A stretch of 32,081 bases of DNA from an uncultured Pirellula sp. (GCA_903820735.1 CAIJIZ010000674.1:1-32081); one strand, 5' to 3'. Shown: positions 1-8,677, counted from the stretch's first letter. Notes: generated by a model from the sequence alone, not told the origin. Made by a program: numbers and translations.

Positions 1-1653
1 AGCAACGTCGAATTGTTTTTGCTTGACGAATACTACGGATTGCCATCCTACAGCCCTCAGTCCCACAAAGCGTGGCTTGAAGAACATTTACTGCGTCACG
101 TCAATATTCCAGAGAAACAGATTCATTTTCTTGATGGCAATATTTCGGAAGACCAAGTCGAGACGCATTGTTTGCGTTTCGATGAGATGATCCACCGCTC
201 GGGCGGATTCGACTTGGTGTTGCTAGGAATCGGCACCAATGGCCACATCGGGTTCAATGAACCGTTTTCTTCGCGCCGCAGCCGAACACGCCGATGTACT
301 CTAGATCCTAGCACCCGTCGAAGTGTCGCAAGTGACTTTTTTGGTGAGTCGAACGTTCCAACGGAAGCTTTGACCGTGGGTTTGCACGCGATACTTGCGG
401 CAAGACGCATTCTGCTGCTTGCGGTCGGCGAGCACAAAGCCAAGATCATCGCGGAAACGATCGAGGGCCAAGCAACTGAACGCATTCCCGCATCGTTGAT
501 TCAGGACAACACCGACGTGCGAGTTTTGCTCGACACTCCAGCGGCAGCTAACCTCAAAGGAATTGCAACGCCCTGGCTCTTGCATCATGTCCACTGGGAT
601 GACGTGATGACCAAGCGAGCGGCGCTTTGGCTGTGTCAACAAACCGGCAAGTCGTTGCTCAAGCTTACCGATGAAGACTATCGCAATCACGATTTGCATG
701 ACTTGATCGGAACCAGAGGCTCCGCTGAATCCGTTTCGCAAACTGTATTTCAATGGATGATGAAAACCATCAACCATCATCCTGCCGGTCAAGAGTCCAA
801 GCGAGTTCTGTGCTTTAGCCCGCACCCAGATGACGATGTGATCAGCATGGGTGGGACCCTCATCCGATTAATCCAAGACGGGCACGATACGCATATCGCT
901 TATATGACCTCCGGAAACATTGCAGTTTTCGACCACGACGCTCGGATGGTCGCGGACCTTGTCTCTGAATACAACCGAATCTTTGGAATCGATTCCCAAA
1001 AGTCCTCAGAGATGGCGCAGCGGGTACGCGCAGATCTGGAAAACAAACAACCAGGGCAGCCCGACTCCGATGCAATCCTCCAAATCAAAGGGCTCATCCG
1101 GAAAAATGAGGCAAGAGCCGGTGCTCTGGAAATCGGGTGCCCCGAAGCGAACTTGCACTTCTTGGATCTGCCCTTTTATCGAACCGGAACCATCGCCAAA
1201 AAACCTGTTGGTCCGGAAGACATTGCCATCATCGACGAGCTTCTACAGCGTGTTGCTCCCGACCAAATCTATGTCGCCGGAGACCTTGCCGATCCGCACG
1301 GAACTCACCGCGTCTGCGCCGAAGCTATTTTTGCCGTCCTGTTCCGATGGCAGTCCGAAGGTCGCCCCCTTCCCGAAGTCCTCATGTACCGGGGTGCTTG
1401 GCAAGAATATCCACTTCATGAAATCGAAATCGCCGTGCCGCTTAGCCCAAGCGATTTGACGCTTAAACGCAATGCGATTTTCATGCACGAAAGCCAGAAA
1501 GATAAAGCGTTGTTCCCTGGAAGCGACCCGCGCGAATTCTGGCAGCGAGCTGAAGACAGAAACCGTGGGACCGCCGACAGCTACAACCGCCTCGGGCTTC
1601 CCGAGTTCTTTGCTATCGAAGCCTTCGCACGCTGGAAGGGTGCCCCGATCTAA
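1..1653 (+). CDS. NagB-LmbE fusion (glucosamine-6-phosphate deaminase-like + PIG-L deacetylase), 5' truncated by window
   Basis: The frame is open from base 1, so the true start lies outside; the ORF-track start at 13 is only an internal TTG. Visible residues 1-240 are NagB-like: LDEYYGL near residue 8 and the active-site loop GIGTNGHIGFNEP near 76-88, with Asn where E. coli NagB has Asp, as in some other NagB relatives. Residues about 265-550 are a LmbE/PIG-L N-acyl deacetylase, with the metal motif PHPDDD at 274-279 and a second metal-site segment DPHGTHR near 431. Proteins with this two-domain order are a known NagB-like family of roughly 650 residues, so about 100 residues are missing on the left. 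Inferred role: cytoplasmic deacetylation and deamination/isomerisation of amino sugars. The exact substrate cannot be read from the sequence. The stop TAA lies inside a 14-bp tandem duplication. Confidence 0.9.
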   Translation, partial: SNVELFLLDEYYGLPSYSPQSHKAWLEEHLLRHVNIPEKQIHFLDGNISEDQVETHCLRFDEMIHRSGGFDLVLLGIGTNGHIGFNEPFSSRRSRTRRCTLDPSTRRSVASDFFGESNVPTEALTVGLHAILAARRILLLAVGEHKAKIIAETIEGQATERIPASLIQDNTDVRVLLDTPAAANLKGIATPWLLHHVHWDDVMTKRAALWLCQQTGKSLLKLTDEDYRNHDLHDLIGTRGSAESVSQTVFQWMMKTINHHPAGQESKRVLCFSPHPDDDVISMGGTLIRLIQDGHDTHIAYMTSGNIAVFDHDARMVADLVSEYNRIFGIDSQKSSEMAQRVRADLENKQPGQPDSDAILQIKGLIRKNEARAGALEIGCPEANLHFLDLPFYRTGTIAKKPVGPEDIAIIDELLQRVAPDQIYVAGDLADPHGTHRVCAEAIFAVLFRWQSEGRPLPEVLMYRGAWQEYPLHEIEIAVPLSPSDLTLKRNAIFMHESQKDKALFPGSDPREFWQRAEDRNRGTADSYNRLGLPEFFAIEAFARWKGAPI

Positions 1654-1676
1654 AGAGGCAGTTCTAAAGAGGCTGT
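1649..1676. repeat. 14-bp tandem duplication spanning the nagB-lmbE stop codon
   Basis: The unit tctaaagaggcagt is followed directly by tctaaagaggctgt (13 of 14 identical). The first copy contains the TAA stop codon at 1651-1653. It is one of several 12-16 bp tandem repeats at gene ends in this window. Confidence 0.85.
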
Positions 1677-1690
1677 AAGTAAATCTTCTC

Positions 1691-1717
1691 AAGGTGGGTT
1701 GCATTCCCACTTTTCTC
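1691..1717 (+). terminator. Probable intrinsic terminator of the NagB-LmbE gene
   Basis: AAGGTGGG pairs with CCCACTTT around the 7-nt loop ttgcatt (one G-T pair), and the right arm runs into ttttct. The T-run is short, so termination may be partial. Confidence 0.5.
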
Positions 1718-1855
1718 CTAACTATTACAAAACTTTTTACCGGCATTTCCCATCTACGTAAGCAGCCGGAAATCCTGGGAACTGATTTAATTATTCGTTC
1801 TGTAGGGGTTATCCACAAACACTGTTGCGGATCGCCCCCGGATTCTTTAAATTAA

Positions 1856-1883
1856 TTGACGCAGCCTTCCTAAGCTGTAAACT
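1856..1883 (+). promoter_or_regulatory. Possible sigma-70-type promoter of the DUF1559 gene
   Basis: TTGACG at 1856-1861 and TAAACT at 1878-1883 are separated by 16 bp, about 50 bp before the start codon and just ahead of an AT-rich leader. The -35 is good and the -10 matches 4 of 6. The preceding stretch (1718-1855) holds no gene that I can see. Confidence 0.3.
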
Positions 1884-1934
1884 TTCGCGATTCACTATTT
1901 TTTCACATTTCATTCATTCAAGGAGACTTGTCAC

Positions 1935-3074
1935 ATGTCGCTTCGACGTCGACAGGGGTTCACACTCGTTGAGCTGTTGGTCGTGATCGCGATCATCGGC
2001 ATTCTTGTTGGTCTACTACTGCCAGCAGTGCAAGCAGCCCGCGAGGCCGCTCGCCGTATGTCCTGCTCGAACAACATTCGCCAACTCGCCTTGGCCGTAT
2101 TGAACTATGAGTCCGCTTACAAGAGACTCCCTGCAGGGGCAACTGGCCCTTGCTCGTACAACCCTTGGAGCGTCCACGATGCCGACATGAACGTCGGTCG
2201 CTTTCCAATCAACCGATACTCGCTGTTTGTCTCTGTCCTTCCAATGATGGAACAGAATCAGCTCTATACGCAGATCCAAGATCAACGCCCGTTTTTTCGG
2301 TCGACTTGGGACATGCAAGGAAACTTCACCCCTTGGCGCACCCAGATCGCTTCCCTGCGATGCCCTTCGGACCCAGGCAAGATGAACCCAGATGCGAACT
2401 GGGATTACGATGGTTCGGGCCGTGTGAATTACGCCGGTTGCTATGGGGATACGATCATCAGCGTCAACAACGCGTGGCACCCAGCAGCTAACCGTGGAGC
2501 ATTCCAAGGCCGATATGCCCGTCGATTGTCCGAAATCACCGACGGTGCTGCTTACACAATTCTCCTCGGTGAATTTGGAACCACCCCATCGTTGAACCTC
2601 GGTACAGGGGCTGGCAAACTGCGGATTCAAGGTGCTCGATGGCAAGCAGCCGGCTCTGGAAACGTCCAACCACCAAGTGGTTGCAAGCGCGTGCAACTAG
2701 GAGATCGCTACAACCCATCGATGGTTAACACCGGAGACCTGTGGCACTCGCAAGGGATGCGATGGCACGACGGCGATTACAATCACGCCTCCATCCAAAC
2801 CATCCTTCCACCGAACTCCCCTTCTTGCAACACATCCCTCTGGGACTGGGGTATCTCGTCGGCTTCGAGCTATCACGGCGCAGGAGCCCACGTCGTCTTC
2901 GCAGACAATAACGTCCGATTTATCCCCAACTCGGTCGATGCTGGCGATGCCGGACGATTGGGTCCAGAAGGAAACGACGGTCCTCGGTCCAACGAACCAA
3001 GTCCTTATGGAACATGGGGTGCCATGGGAACCAAGGATGCAGGGGATACCTGGGATGCTTCGTCGGTAGAATAA
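1935..3074 (+). CDS. DUF1559 domain protein with type IV prepilin-like N-terminus
   Basis: This is a textbook planctomycete DUF1559 protein (379 aa). The N-terminus RRRQGFTLVELLVVIAIIG is a class III prepilin signal: predicted cleavage between Gly8 and Phe9, Glu at mature position 5, then a hydrophobic helix and the family segment LLPAVQAAREAARR. The central part is rich in Asn, Gly and Trp. The C-terminus has the family-type HGAGAHVVFADNNVRFI motif. An AAGGAG Shine-Dalgarno sequence at 1920-1925, nine bases upstream, fixes the start, and a strong terminator follows the stop. Members are very numerous in planctomycete genomes. They are presumed to be exported, pseudopilin-processed envelope proteins, but the specific role of any one is unknown. 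Confidence 0.96.
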   Translation: MSLRRRQGFTLVELLVVIAIIGILVGLLLPAVQAAREAARRMSCSNNIRQLALAVLNYESAYKRLPAGATGPCSYNPWSVHDADMNVGRFPINRYSLFVSVLPMMEQNQLYTQIQDQRPFFRSTWDMQGNFTPWRTQIASLRCPSDPGKMNPDANWDYDGSGRVNYAGCYGDTIISVNNAWHPAANRGAFQGRYARRLSEITDGAAYTILLGEFGTTPSLNLGTGAGKLRIQGARWQAAGSGNVQPPSGCKRVQLGDRYNPSMVNTGDLWHSQGMRWHDGDYNHASIQTILPPNSPSCNTSLWDWGISSASSYHGAGAHVVFADNNVRFIPNSVDAGDAGRLGPEGNDGPRSNEPSPYGTWGAMGTKDAGDTWDASSVE

Positions 3075-3102
3075 TCTGCATTAGGCAGCTATACTTTTCA
3101 AT

Positions 3103-3137
3103 TCGGGCTGGGTTTACTCCCAGCCCGATTCTTTTTT
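3103..3137 (+). terminator. Strong intrinsic terminator after the DUF1559 gene
   Basis: A perfect 10-bp stem, tcgggctggg with cccagcccga, closes a 6-nt loop and is followed by ttctttttt. It lies 28 bases after the DUF1559 stop and before the rhodanese Shine-Dalgarno sequence, so it separates the two genes. Confidence 0.92.
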
Positions 3138-3194
3138 ATGCGATTGTTTTTAACAATTCACAGTCTCTACTCCAGCAACGAGAGAAGGTCCAAG

Positions 3195-3530
3195 ATGGAA
3201 ATCGATGTCCAAGTAGCCAAGCAGTGGCTCGATGCAACGGTCGACGATCAAGGAACGCCGGTCTACTTTCTCGATTGCAGAGAACCTGGTGAACACCAAA
3301 CTGCTAGTATCCCTGGAACGAACTTGGTTCCAATGAGCCAATGGCCCCCCTCCCAGGAGCACATCCAAGCAATGCAGGGCAAACGCATTGTGGTCTTCTG
3401 TCATCATGGGGGAAGGTCGCTTCGAGTTACCCAGTGGCTAAGACAAAATGGCTATCCAGAAACATTGAGCATGGCAGGTGGAATAGATGACTGGAGCTGT
3501 CAGATCGACCCCTCGATCCCAAGATACTAG
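3195..3530 (+). CDS. Single-domain rhodanese-like sulfurtransferase
   Basis: A 111-residue single rhodanese domain. The segment FLDCREPGEH (about 25-34) is the conserved D-x-R-E start of the fold. Cys69 in VVFCHHGGRS sits in a CX4R-type active loop, and AGGIDDW near the end is the closing family motif. The ORF-track start at 3138 runs straight out of the upstream terminator, whereas ATG 3195 has an agaagg Shine-Dalgarno sequence six bases upstream, so 3195 was chosen. Expected activity is transfer of sulfane sulfur through the Cys persulfide in the cytoplasm. The sulfur acceptor is unknown and the neighbours do not suggest one. Confidence 0.9.
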   Translation: MEIDVQVAKQWLDATVDDQGTPVYFLDCREPGEHQTASIPGTNLVPMSQWPPSQEHIQAMQGKRIVVFCHHGGRSLRVTQWLRQNGYPETLSMAGGIDDWSCQIDPSIPRY

Positions 3531-3578
3531 GAACTACTCTCATCTCCTCGAAGCAATCACAGGCTGTGTGACTACCTA

Positions 3579-3610
3579 TCTAGGTGGCGGGCCGTCTAGG
3601 TGGCGGGCCG
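3579..3610. repeat. 16-bp perfect tandem duplication downstream of the rhodanese gene
   Basis: Two identical adjacent copies of tctaggtggcgggccg, about 50 bases after the rhodanese stop. The rest of the 3531-3806 intergenic stretch shows no gene or recognisable site; it presumably carries the phosphatase promoter. Confidence 0.9.
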
Positions 3611-3806
3611 TCCAAGCTCGCCATATGAATGTCTGATGAATTACCTTCAAGCGATGGCTTGATCTCTCACGCCACTACAGCGAAACTGTTCCACTCTTGA
3701 GTCTGCTTGATAATAGTTCAGCTCAAGGTCATCGAGTATCTCGAGCCAATCGACGCAACAACCAAACTTCCTTATTCATTGCCCATTACCAATGGGGCAG
3801 CTAGCC

Positions 3807-5537
3807 ATGATGCAAATTTCAAAAAAACGATTACTCAGAGACTCTCTCGCTCTCTGCTTGACATTTCTTTCTGGCTCCCAAATAGGGCTTGGACAAGACA
3901 AAAAGGTCGAGGAAGTCCCCCCTCCTAGGCCGGAAGATGTGGTGATTCCTGCAGGCTTGGATTTGCTCGCTGCCAGGCAATATGTCGCCATCAAAGCGAG
4001 AACTGCAGACTGGGGCTACTGGGGAAATCGTCCGCAAAGCTACAGCAGCTGGACGAACCACTCGAACCGATTGATCCCCCTATATGTATTCGGCGATTCA
4101 CTGGCTCCTTATACACAAGCAAACAGCGTCTACCGCGATGCAACGCGACTTGAGAAACTCTACGGGCGCATGCCGGTAAATACACTTAATCCCGAAGCTA
4201 ACTACGCGGATCAAACCGATGTGTATCGCTTGCAGCGGCAAGCGATCGAAAGCGGCAAGAAGAAATACGTCTTTCTCGTCGTCTTCGACGGCATGGACTG
4301 GCAAACAACTTGGGCCGCTGCCATCTATCGAAATCGAAAGGTGGCTTACTCCCAAGGCCGGGGTAATGGACTGCTATTCCAAGACTATAACAAATGCCAA
4401 ACGGACTTCGGATACTTCGTTTCCTCCGCACTCGGCGAAGAAGTCGATACCGATGTCGATGCCCAATTGGACAAAAAGGAATCTACCAAGTTCGGTGGCT
4501 ACGATTGGCGATACGGTGGCAGTACGCCTTGGGAAACAGAAAGCGACCCTGAGTATCCAATCGGGCGAAACAAATCCTCTCCGCACGTTGTGACCGATTC
4601 ATCTTCGTCGGCTAGCTCCATGACAGCGGGTGTGAAAATTCTAAATGGAGCTTTGAATATTTACCCTGATCGCCGCCATGTCGAGACGATAGCTCACTGG
4701 GCTCAGAGAGACAAGGGATTCGCTGTCGGAACGGTCACCAGCGTACCGATCTGTCACGCAACTCCTGCAGCAGCCTACGCGGTAAACGTTAGTCGCGATG
4801 ACTATCAAGATATTACCAGGGACATGATCGGCTTGCCGTCGGTGACCCATAAATCCAATCCATACCCAGGATTGGATGTCGTTCTTGGAGCTGGCTACGG
4901 CGAGATGACCGATAAGAAAACAGGTCAAGGAGAGAATTTTATTCCAGGTAACCGGTACATGGCTGATGTTGATCGAGATGCCGTAGATGTTCGCAAGGGT
5001 GCCCCCGGCGCGAAATACATCGTAGCCGAACGCTCCACAGGCCGTACTGGTAGCGACGTCTTAAGCGAAGCAACCCGCAACGCCGTCGAGGGCAAGCACC
5101 GTTTGCTAGGGTTCTTCGGCGCAGTCAATGGACATCTTCCCTTTCAAACGGCCAACGGCGACTACCAGCCCGTCGAGACCGTCAAAGGTCCGGAAGTATA
5201 CAAACCGGAAGATGTCACTGAGAACCCGACCCTAAAGGAATTGACCCAGTCGGCGATTGCAGTCCTGGAAAATCGCTCGGATCGCTTTTGGTTGCTCGTC
5301 GAATCCGGGGATGTTGATTGGGCGAACCATGGCAATAACATCGATAGCTCGATCGGGGCTGTATACAGCGGTGAAGCAGCCGTAGCATCGATTTTCGATT
5401 GGATTGAAAAGAAAAATGCTTGGGACGATTCGCTTGTAATCGTAACCGCCGATCACGGCCACTTCTTTCATTTATCAAAACCCGAAGCGATGATCCCTGA
5501 AGAGCCAGTCGCTCAAGATGAGCCTGGTAAGCCGTAG
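3807..5537 (+). CDS. Exported alkaline phosphatase (PhoA-superfamily type)
   Basis: About 576 aa with a Sec signal peptide (MMQISKKRLLRDSLALCLTF, probable cleavage after GLG). Alkaline-phosphatase motifs appear in order: VVFDGMDW (metal Asp), TDSSSSASSMTAG (nucleophile Ser region, matching the family DSAATAT-type loop), CHATPAAAYA (His and Thr of the metal site), ESGDVDWANHGNN (Glu/Asp/His of the metal site) and TADHGH (Asp-His pair). It should hydrolyse phosphomonoesters outside the cytoplasm. The protein stops about 30 residues after TADHGH, so the last zinc-binding His of E. coli PhoA has no visible counterpart. Three ATGs are possible (3792, 3807, 3810). 3807 gives a compact signal peptide and has GGGG upstream; the choice is not firm. 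Confidence 0.88.
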   Translation: MMQISKKRLLRDSLALCLTFLSGSQIGLGQDKKVEEVPPPRPEDVVIPAGLDLLAARQYVAIKARTADWGYWGNRPQSYSSWTNHSNRLIPLYVFGDSLAPYTQANSVYRDATRLEKLYGRMPVNTLNPEANYADQTDVYRLQRQAIESGKKKYVFLVVFDGMDWQTTWAAAIYRNRKVAYSQGRGNGLLFQDYNKCQTDFGYFVSSALGEEVDTDVDAQLDKKESTKFGGYDWRYGGSTPWETESDPEYPIGRNKSSPHVVTDSSSSASSMTAGVKILNGALNIYPDRRHVETIAHWAQRDKGFAVGTVTSVPICHATPAAAYAVNVSRDDYQDITRDMIGLPSVTHKSNPYPGLDVVLGAGYGEMTDKKTGQGENFIPGNRYMADVDRDAVDVRKGAPGAKYIVAERSTGRTGSDVLSEATRNAVEGKHRLLGFFGAVNGHLPFQTANGDYQPVETVKGPEVYKPEDVTENPTLKELTQSAIAVLENRSDRFWLLVESGDVDWANHGNNIDSSIGAVYSGEAAVASIFDWIEKKNAWDDSLVIVTADHGHFFHLSKPEAMIPEEPVAQDEPGKP

Positions 5538-5562
5538 GCTTTTGTAGTTGCGAGCATTCGAT

Positions 5563-5586
5563 CATCGCAACTCTCATCGCAACTTT
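5563..5586. repeat. 12-bp tandem duplication between two convergent genes
   Basis: catcgcaactct is followed by catcgcaacttt (11 of 12 identical), 25 bases after the phosphatase stop. GTTGCGA at 5547-5553 and the copies of TCGCAAC also form a 7-bp inverted repeat. No T-tract terminator is visible between these convergent genes. Confidence 0.7.
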
Positions 5587-5675
5587 ATGGAGCAGCAACG
5601 GTACGCGATCCTTGGTTAGGTAGATCGAGTACCGAGCAAAAATCCACCGTCAGTCGCACGGCCCCTTAAACTAGA

Positions 5676-8351
5676 TTAAGCGGCTTTGACAGCGCGGCTA
5701 TGCTTTGACCATTCGATCCACGAGCGAACGCGTTGTCGATCCGGTGGATTGCCACCTCGAAGGAACCGCAAGCCTTGCTTGGTGCTCGCTGTGCGAACAA
5801 TGGCATCATAGAGTGGATCGGGCTTCGCTTCGGCAACCGCTTCGGCAGTCCTAAAACCGGCCGCTACCAATAACTGTGCGTCTTGACCACGCAAGTTAGG
5901 GATCCGGCAAACCAACATAGCCTGCGCTTGCCAGTTCTCGACAACGGCAAGAGTAACACTCTTCTCGCTTAGTGCGTCCGCGATTTCGGACGGTACGGCA
6001 CCGAGCAGGTCACCGATAGTTTTAACTTCAATCGCCTGAAGCTTCTCCGCCATTTTCGGGCCGATGGTGGGAGCATCGACAACTGGGCTATTGAGGTCGA
6101 GATAGAATTTCCAAACCGAGTCGGGACGACCTGGATGAATCGTGTATTCCGAAACGCTTTCCCCAGCATCTTCTCGAACATCGGGATCTTCTTCTATCGA
6201 CTCGGTATCCGTATCGGTTTTCGCCATCCGCACAACGGCTGTGCGATTGGATTTTCGCTGCAGCCGATCCCAGTCGAAATCAACTGAATCGCCATCGTTA
6301 AGGGTTCGAATGCCGTTCTGCTGATAAACGGTTTGGATCCAAGTACGCAAGCGAACTAGCTCCCCTCGCTCGGAAGTTTTCCGAAGCATTCTCCCTGCAT
6401 CTGTACTGAGGAATCGGTGCACACGCTTTGCTAGAACCAACGGCTCTTGGCTTGCGAGATCATTTGCATTGCAGATTCCGCAAGCAACCAAAACACGAGC
6501 ATCGAATACTCGCATCTGAGGAACTTTGCACATCAATTCAGCTACGCTCAATGTGTTTTGTAACCATTTGGTTCGCAAACCCGTGACTTGAGCAAGCCGA
6601 CCGAGGCTCATAGCAAACAGGTCGCTGACTCGATGCACGCCGACCGAACGTAGCCTCCGCAAAGTCTCCGTTCCTAATCCGGGGACAGTGTCGACCGGAC
6701 TTTCCTCTGAGAGGTAATACGTTTTCCCGTTTCGCTGTACAACAACCGGCGCGCTGCGAACTTGCGCCGCGGCGCGATTCCCAATCTGCCAAGGATCGAA
6801 TTGCCCATTTTGCTCGATTTCCACGTGTTCGTGTTCAAAAGCAATTCCGTCAAGGTGCCGATTCACTTCGCGATAATCGTGAAAGGCTTGCGAACCTTCG
6901 GCGGCACGATATTGGCTAATCATCGGTGCGCGATCCAAGACGGGATGAAGCCCCAAGTCCGTATCGGAATCAATGACATAATGCGGTTTCGCATAGCGAA
7001 GATTTTCATGAACTCGTGCAACGCATCCACCGTGGCCGGCGATACGACGAGCGATGTGCTCGTCAGCTGTGATCAACAAAACTTGCCAGCCATCGCGCGA
7101 GAAGTTCGCAAGGACATGGAGGATCTGTTCGAGAGGCTCGCCACGGAATCCATCGATCGAGTGTTCGAGCATAAATGGAATCCGGCCAATGCGAGATCGA
7201 GCGGACTGAGCAATTGCAAGTCGGATCGCTAGATCCACAAGACGACGTTGGCGAGTTTGTGCAGGAGGTAATTGCGTATCAATCGAATCGATTTGCAAGC
7301 CAGCATTCATCGATTCGGCTTGCATGTACGAAGCCTCCATGGCCCAAGCTGGTAGCTGTCGAACAGCACCGGCTGTAAGCTCGCTCAAGAATCGTTCGGC
7401 AGTTGGGATTAAAGAGCCACTGGAAATTCGACGATAGGGAGAACGGGTTTGCAGCAACGATTGGACTTGAGCAAGTCGTTGATGCCATTGTGCCCGCTGG
7501 TTCCATCGGTCGATCATCAATTCCGCATGGCTAAGCTGTTGGCTCAGTTGTGAATGATCCCATACGGCAGGTTTGGTAGAAGATTGCGGCGGCGAAGGTT
7601 GCTGCTGCGCACTTGCCGCTGCCGGAGCTTTGTCTAATGGAACGCTCGGTGTCGAATTACTTACTTGCAAAGTGTTGTTCACTTGCACATATTGCAATTC
7701 CGCGCGGAGTCGCTCTCGTTCGGCGATCCACCACGTCTGATCGTGGTCCACCGGATCCGAGTCTCGAAGTCGACTCAATAACGAGGATTCTTCATCCTTC
7801 ATGTGCTTGTACCCGTCGTCCAATTCACGCCGAGCTACACAGTGAACCCCAAGCTTGCTTGCCCCCCACCACAATTTCTCTGGTGATACCGATCCTAAAG
7901 GAGAGCAGAAAATCATCGACAACAGGTCTGCCCGAAGCTCATCCCAACGATGATCCTCGCCTTGACCTTCCCAAAACATGTTGCCCGAACCGCGAATTCG
8001 CTCGTCGTCATCTTGAAAGGCCGTTGGAACATTCAAAGAGTCTGAAGTGTTGCGATGGTTAAGAGCACGAGTGAGTTGGGCCAGCAATGGCTTGCCCCCA
8101 GCACAATCGAGCATGCGCAAATGCCCCGAAGCATCCACCCAAGTCAGCGAGCCGTCGATCGAAGCGAATTCTGAGTCATCGAATTCACCGAGCGTTTGGC
8201 CTCGGAATAACAAACTCTTGGTAAAGCGTGTCAGCAATGTGCTGTTCGCAACCAGAGGCGAGTAGATCGCATTTAGGCCAGCACCCAACGGGCCGACATG
8301 ATATTGTGAAGCAGCGTTTTTCTTATCGATATCCAAGCGAACCAAATGCAT
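5676..8351 (-). CDS. DUF4332 (helix-hairpin-helix) protein with a degenerate ABC/SMC-type ATPase N-terminus
   Basis: With ATG 8351 the product is 891 aa; a GGAGGA Shine-Dalgarno sequence lies about ten bases upstream. The ORF-track extension to 8429 only translates a tandem repeat. Residues 1-50 (MHLVRLDID, then GLNAIYSPLVANSTLL) follow the start of RecF/SMC/YhaN-like ATPases, but the P-loop glycines and the Lys-Ser/Thr pair are absent. A helical, Gln-rich middle follows. Near 360-425 are a signature-like PPAQTRQRRLVDLAIRLA, a Walker-B-like IPFMLEHSID lacking the usual Asp-Asp/Glu, and WQVLLITADEHIAR resembling the switch strand. Two DUF4332 modules follow: PGLGTETLRRLRSVGV (from about 553) and TIGPKMAEKLQAIEVKTIGDLL (from about 757), both with HhH-like GLG/IGP turns typical of DNA-binding hairpins. 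Inferred role: a structural, probably nucleic-acid-binding protein rather than an active ATPase. Its function is unknown. Confidence 0.85.
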   Translation of the reverse strand: MHLVRLDIDKKNAASQYHVGPLGAGLNAIYSPLVANSTLLTRFTKSLLFRGQTLGEFDDSEFASIDGSLTWVDASGHLRMLDCAGGKPLLAQLTRALNHRNTSDSLNVPTAFQDDDERIRGSGNMFWEGQGEDHRWDELRADLLSMIFCSPLGSVSPEKLWWGASKLGVHCVARRELDDGYKHMKDEESSLLSRLRDSDPVDHDQTWWIAERERLRAELQYVQVNNTLQVSNSTPSVPLDKAPAAASAQQQPSPPQSSTKPAVWDHSQLSQQLSHAELMIDRWNQRAQWHQRLAQVQSLLQTRSPYRRISSGSLIPTAERFLSELTAGAVRQLPAWAMEASYMQAESMNAGLQIDSIDTQLPPAQTRQRRLVDLAIRLAIAQSARSRIGRIPFMLEHSIDGFRGEPLEQILHVLANFSRDGWQVLLITADEHIARRIAGHGGCVARVHENLRYAKPHYVIDSDTDLGLHPVLDRAPMISQYRAAEGSQAFHDYREVNRHLDGIAFEHEHVEIEQNGQFDPWQIGNRAAAQVRSAPVVVQRNGKTYYLSEESPVDTVPGLGTETLRRLRSVGVHRVSDLFAMSLGRLAQVTGLRTKWLQNTLSVAELMCKVPQMRVFDARVLVACGICNANDLASQEPLVLAKRVHRFLSTDAGRMLRKTSERGELVRLRTWIQTVYQQNGIRTLNDGDSVDFDWDRLQRKSNRTAVVRMAKTDTDTESIEEDPDVREDAGESVSEYTIHPGRPDSVWKFYLDLNSPVVDAPTIGPKMAEKLQAIEVKTIGDLLGAVPSEIADALSEKSVTLAVVENWQAQAMLVCRIPNLRGQDAQLLVAAGFRTAEAVAEAKPDPLYDAIVRTASTKQGLRFLRGGNPPDRQRVRSWIEWSKHSRAVKAA

Positions 8352-8677
8352 GGCCAAGACTCCTCCATGAATCCTACTTGCAAATCCTTCTTGCCAAGAA
8401 TCCTTCTTGCCAAGAATCCTTCTTGCCAATCAGCGACAACAATTGGGGTAGCAACGTTGATTGGGTACCATAGCACAGAGAGTCAATTTGGGTAAATAGC
8501 AGAATCCCACTCGAAGCAATGGGTGAACGAAGCCCCGACGGGCTCGGAGCACTATTCGATGTGGGGCGCTGCGAAGGGATTAACGCGAGGAGTTATGCCC
8601 GATGGTCGATGGGCATGTGCAGCGTTGAAGAAAAAAAAGGCTCCCGGAGGTGAACGAGTCCCAGGGGGGACGGAGGA
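8352..8677. other. Gene-free stretch upstream of the DUF4332 gene
   Basis: Apart from the 16-bp repeat array at its left end I see no credible gene here. Its right half holds a nested inverted repeat: CGCTGC 8567-8572 pairs with GCAGCG 8619-8624, enclosing ATGCCC 8595-8600 with GGGCAT 8611-8616. It also holds most of the minus-strand terminator-like hairpin. The 80-codon plus-strand ORF at 8523 has a Lys/Glu-rich low-complexity product and crosses both structures, so I do not call it. Confidence 0.6.
8383..8430. repeat. 16-bp tandem repeat, three copies, upstream of the DUF4332 gene
   Basis: aatccttcttgccaag occurs at 8383-8398 and 8399-8414, with a third copy at 8415-8430 differing in the last base. 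A degenerate partial copy (aatcctacttgc) precedes them. The array sits just upstream of the DUF4332 start, where promoter or leader sequence is expected. It creates the false N-terminal extension MARRILGKKDSWQEG in the ORF track. Confidence 0.93.

Noticed and set aside
301-825. Long antisense ORFs inside nagB-lmbE and other large genes
   Set aside because: They are shadows of strongly supported genes on the other strand and have no motifs of their own.
8352-8429. N-terminal 26-residue extension of the DUF4332 protein
   Set aside because: It translates the 16-bp tandem array; ATG 8351 has a good Shine-Dalgarno sequence and the family-like start MHLVRLDID.
8383-8430. Short repeats considered as a CRISPR array
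   Set aside because: The units are directly adjacent with no spacers, are only 16 bp long, and no cas gene is present.
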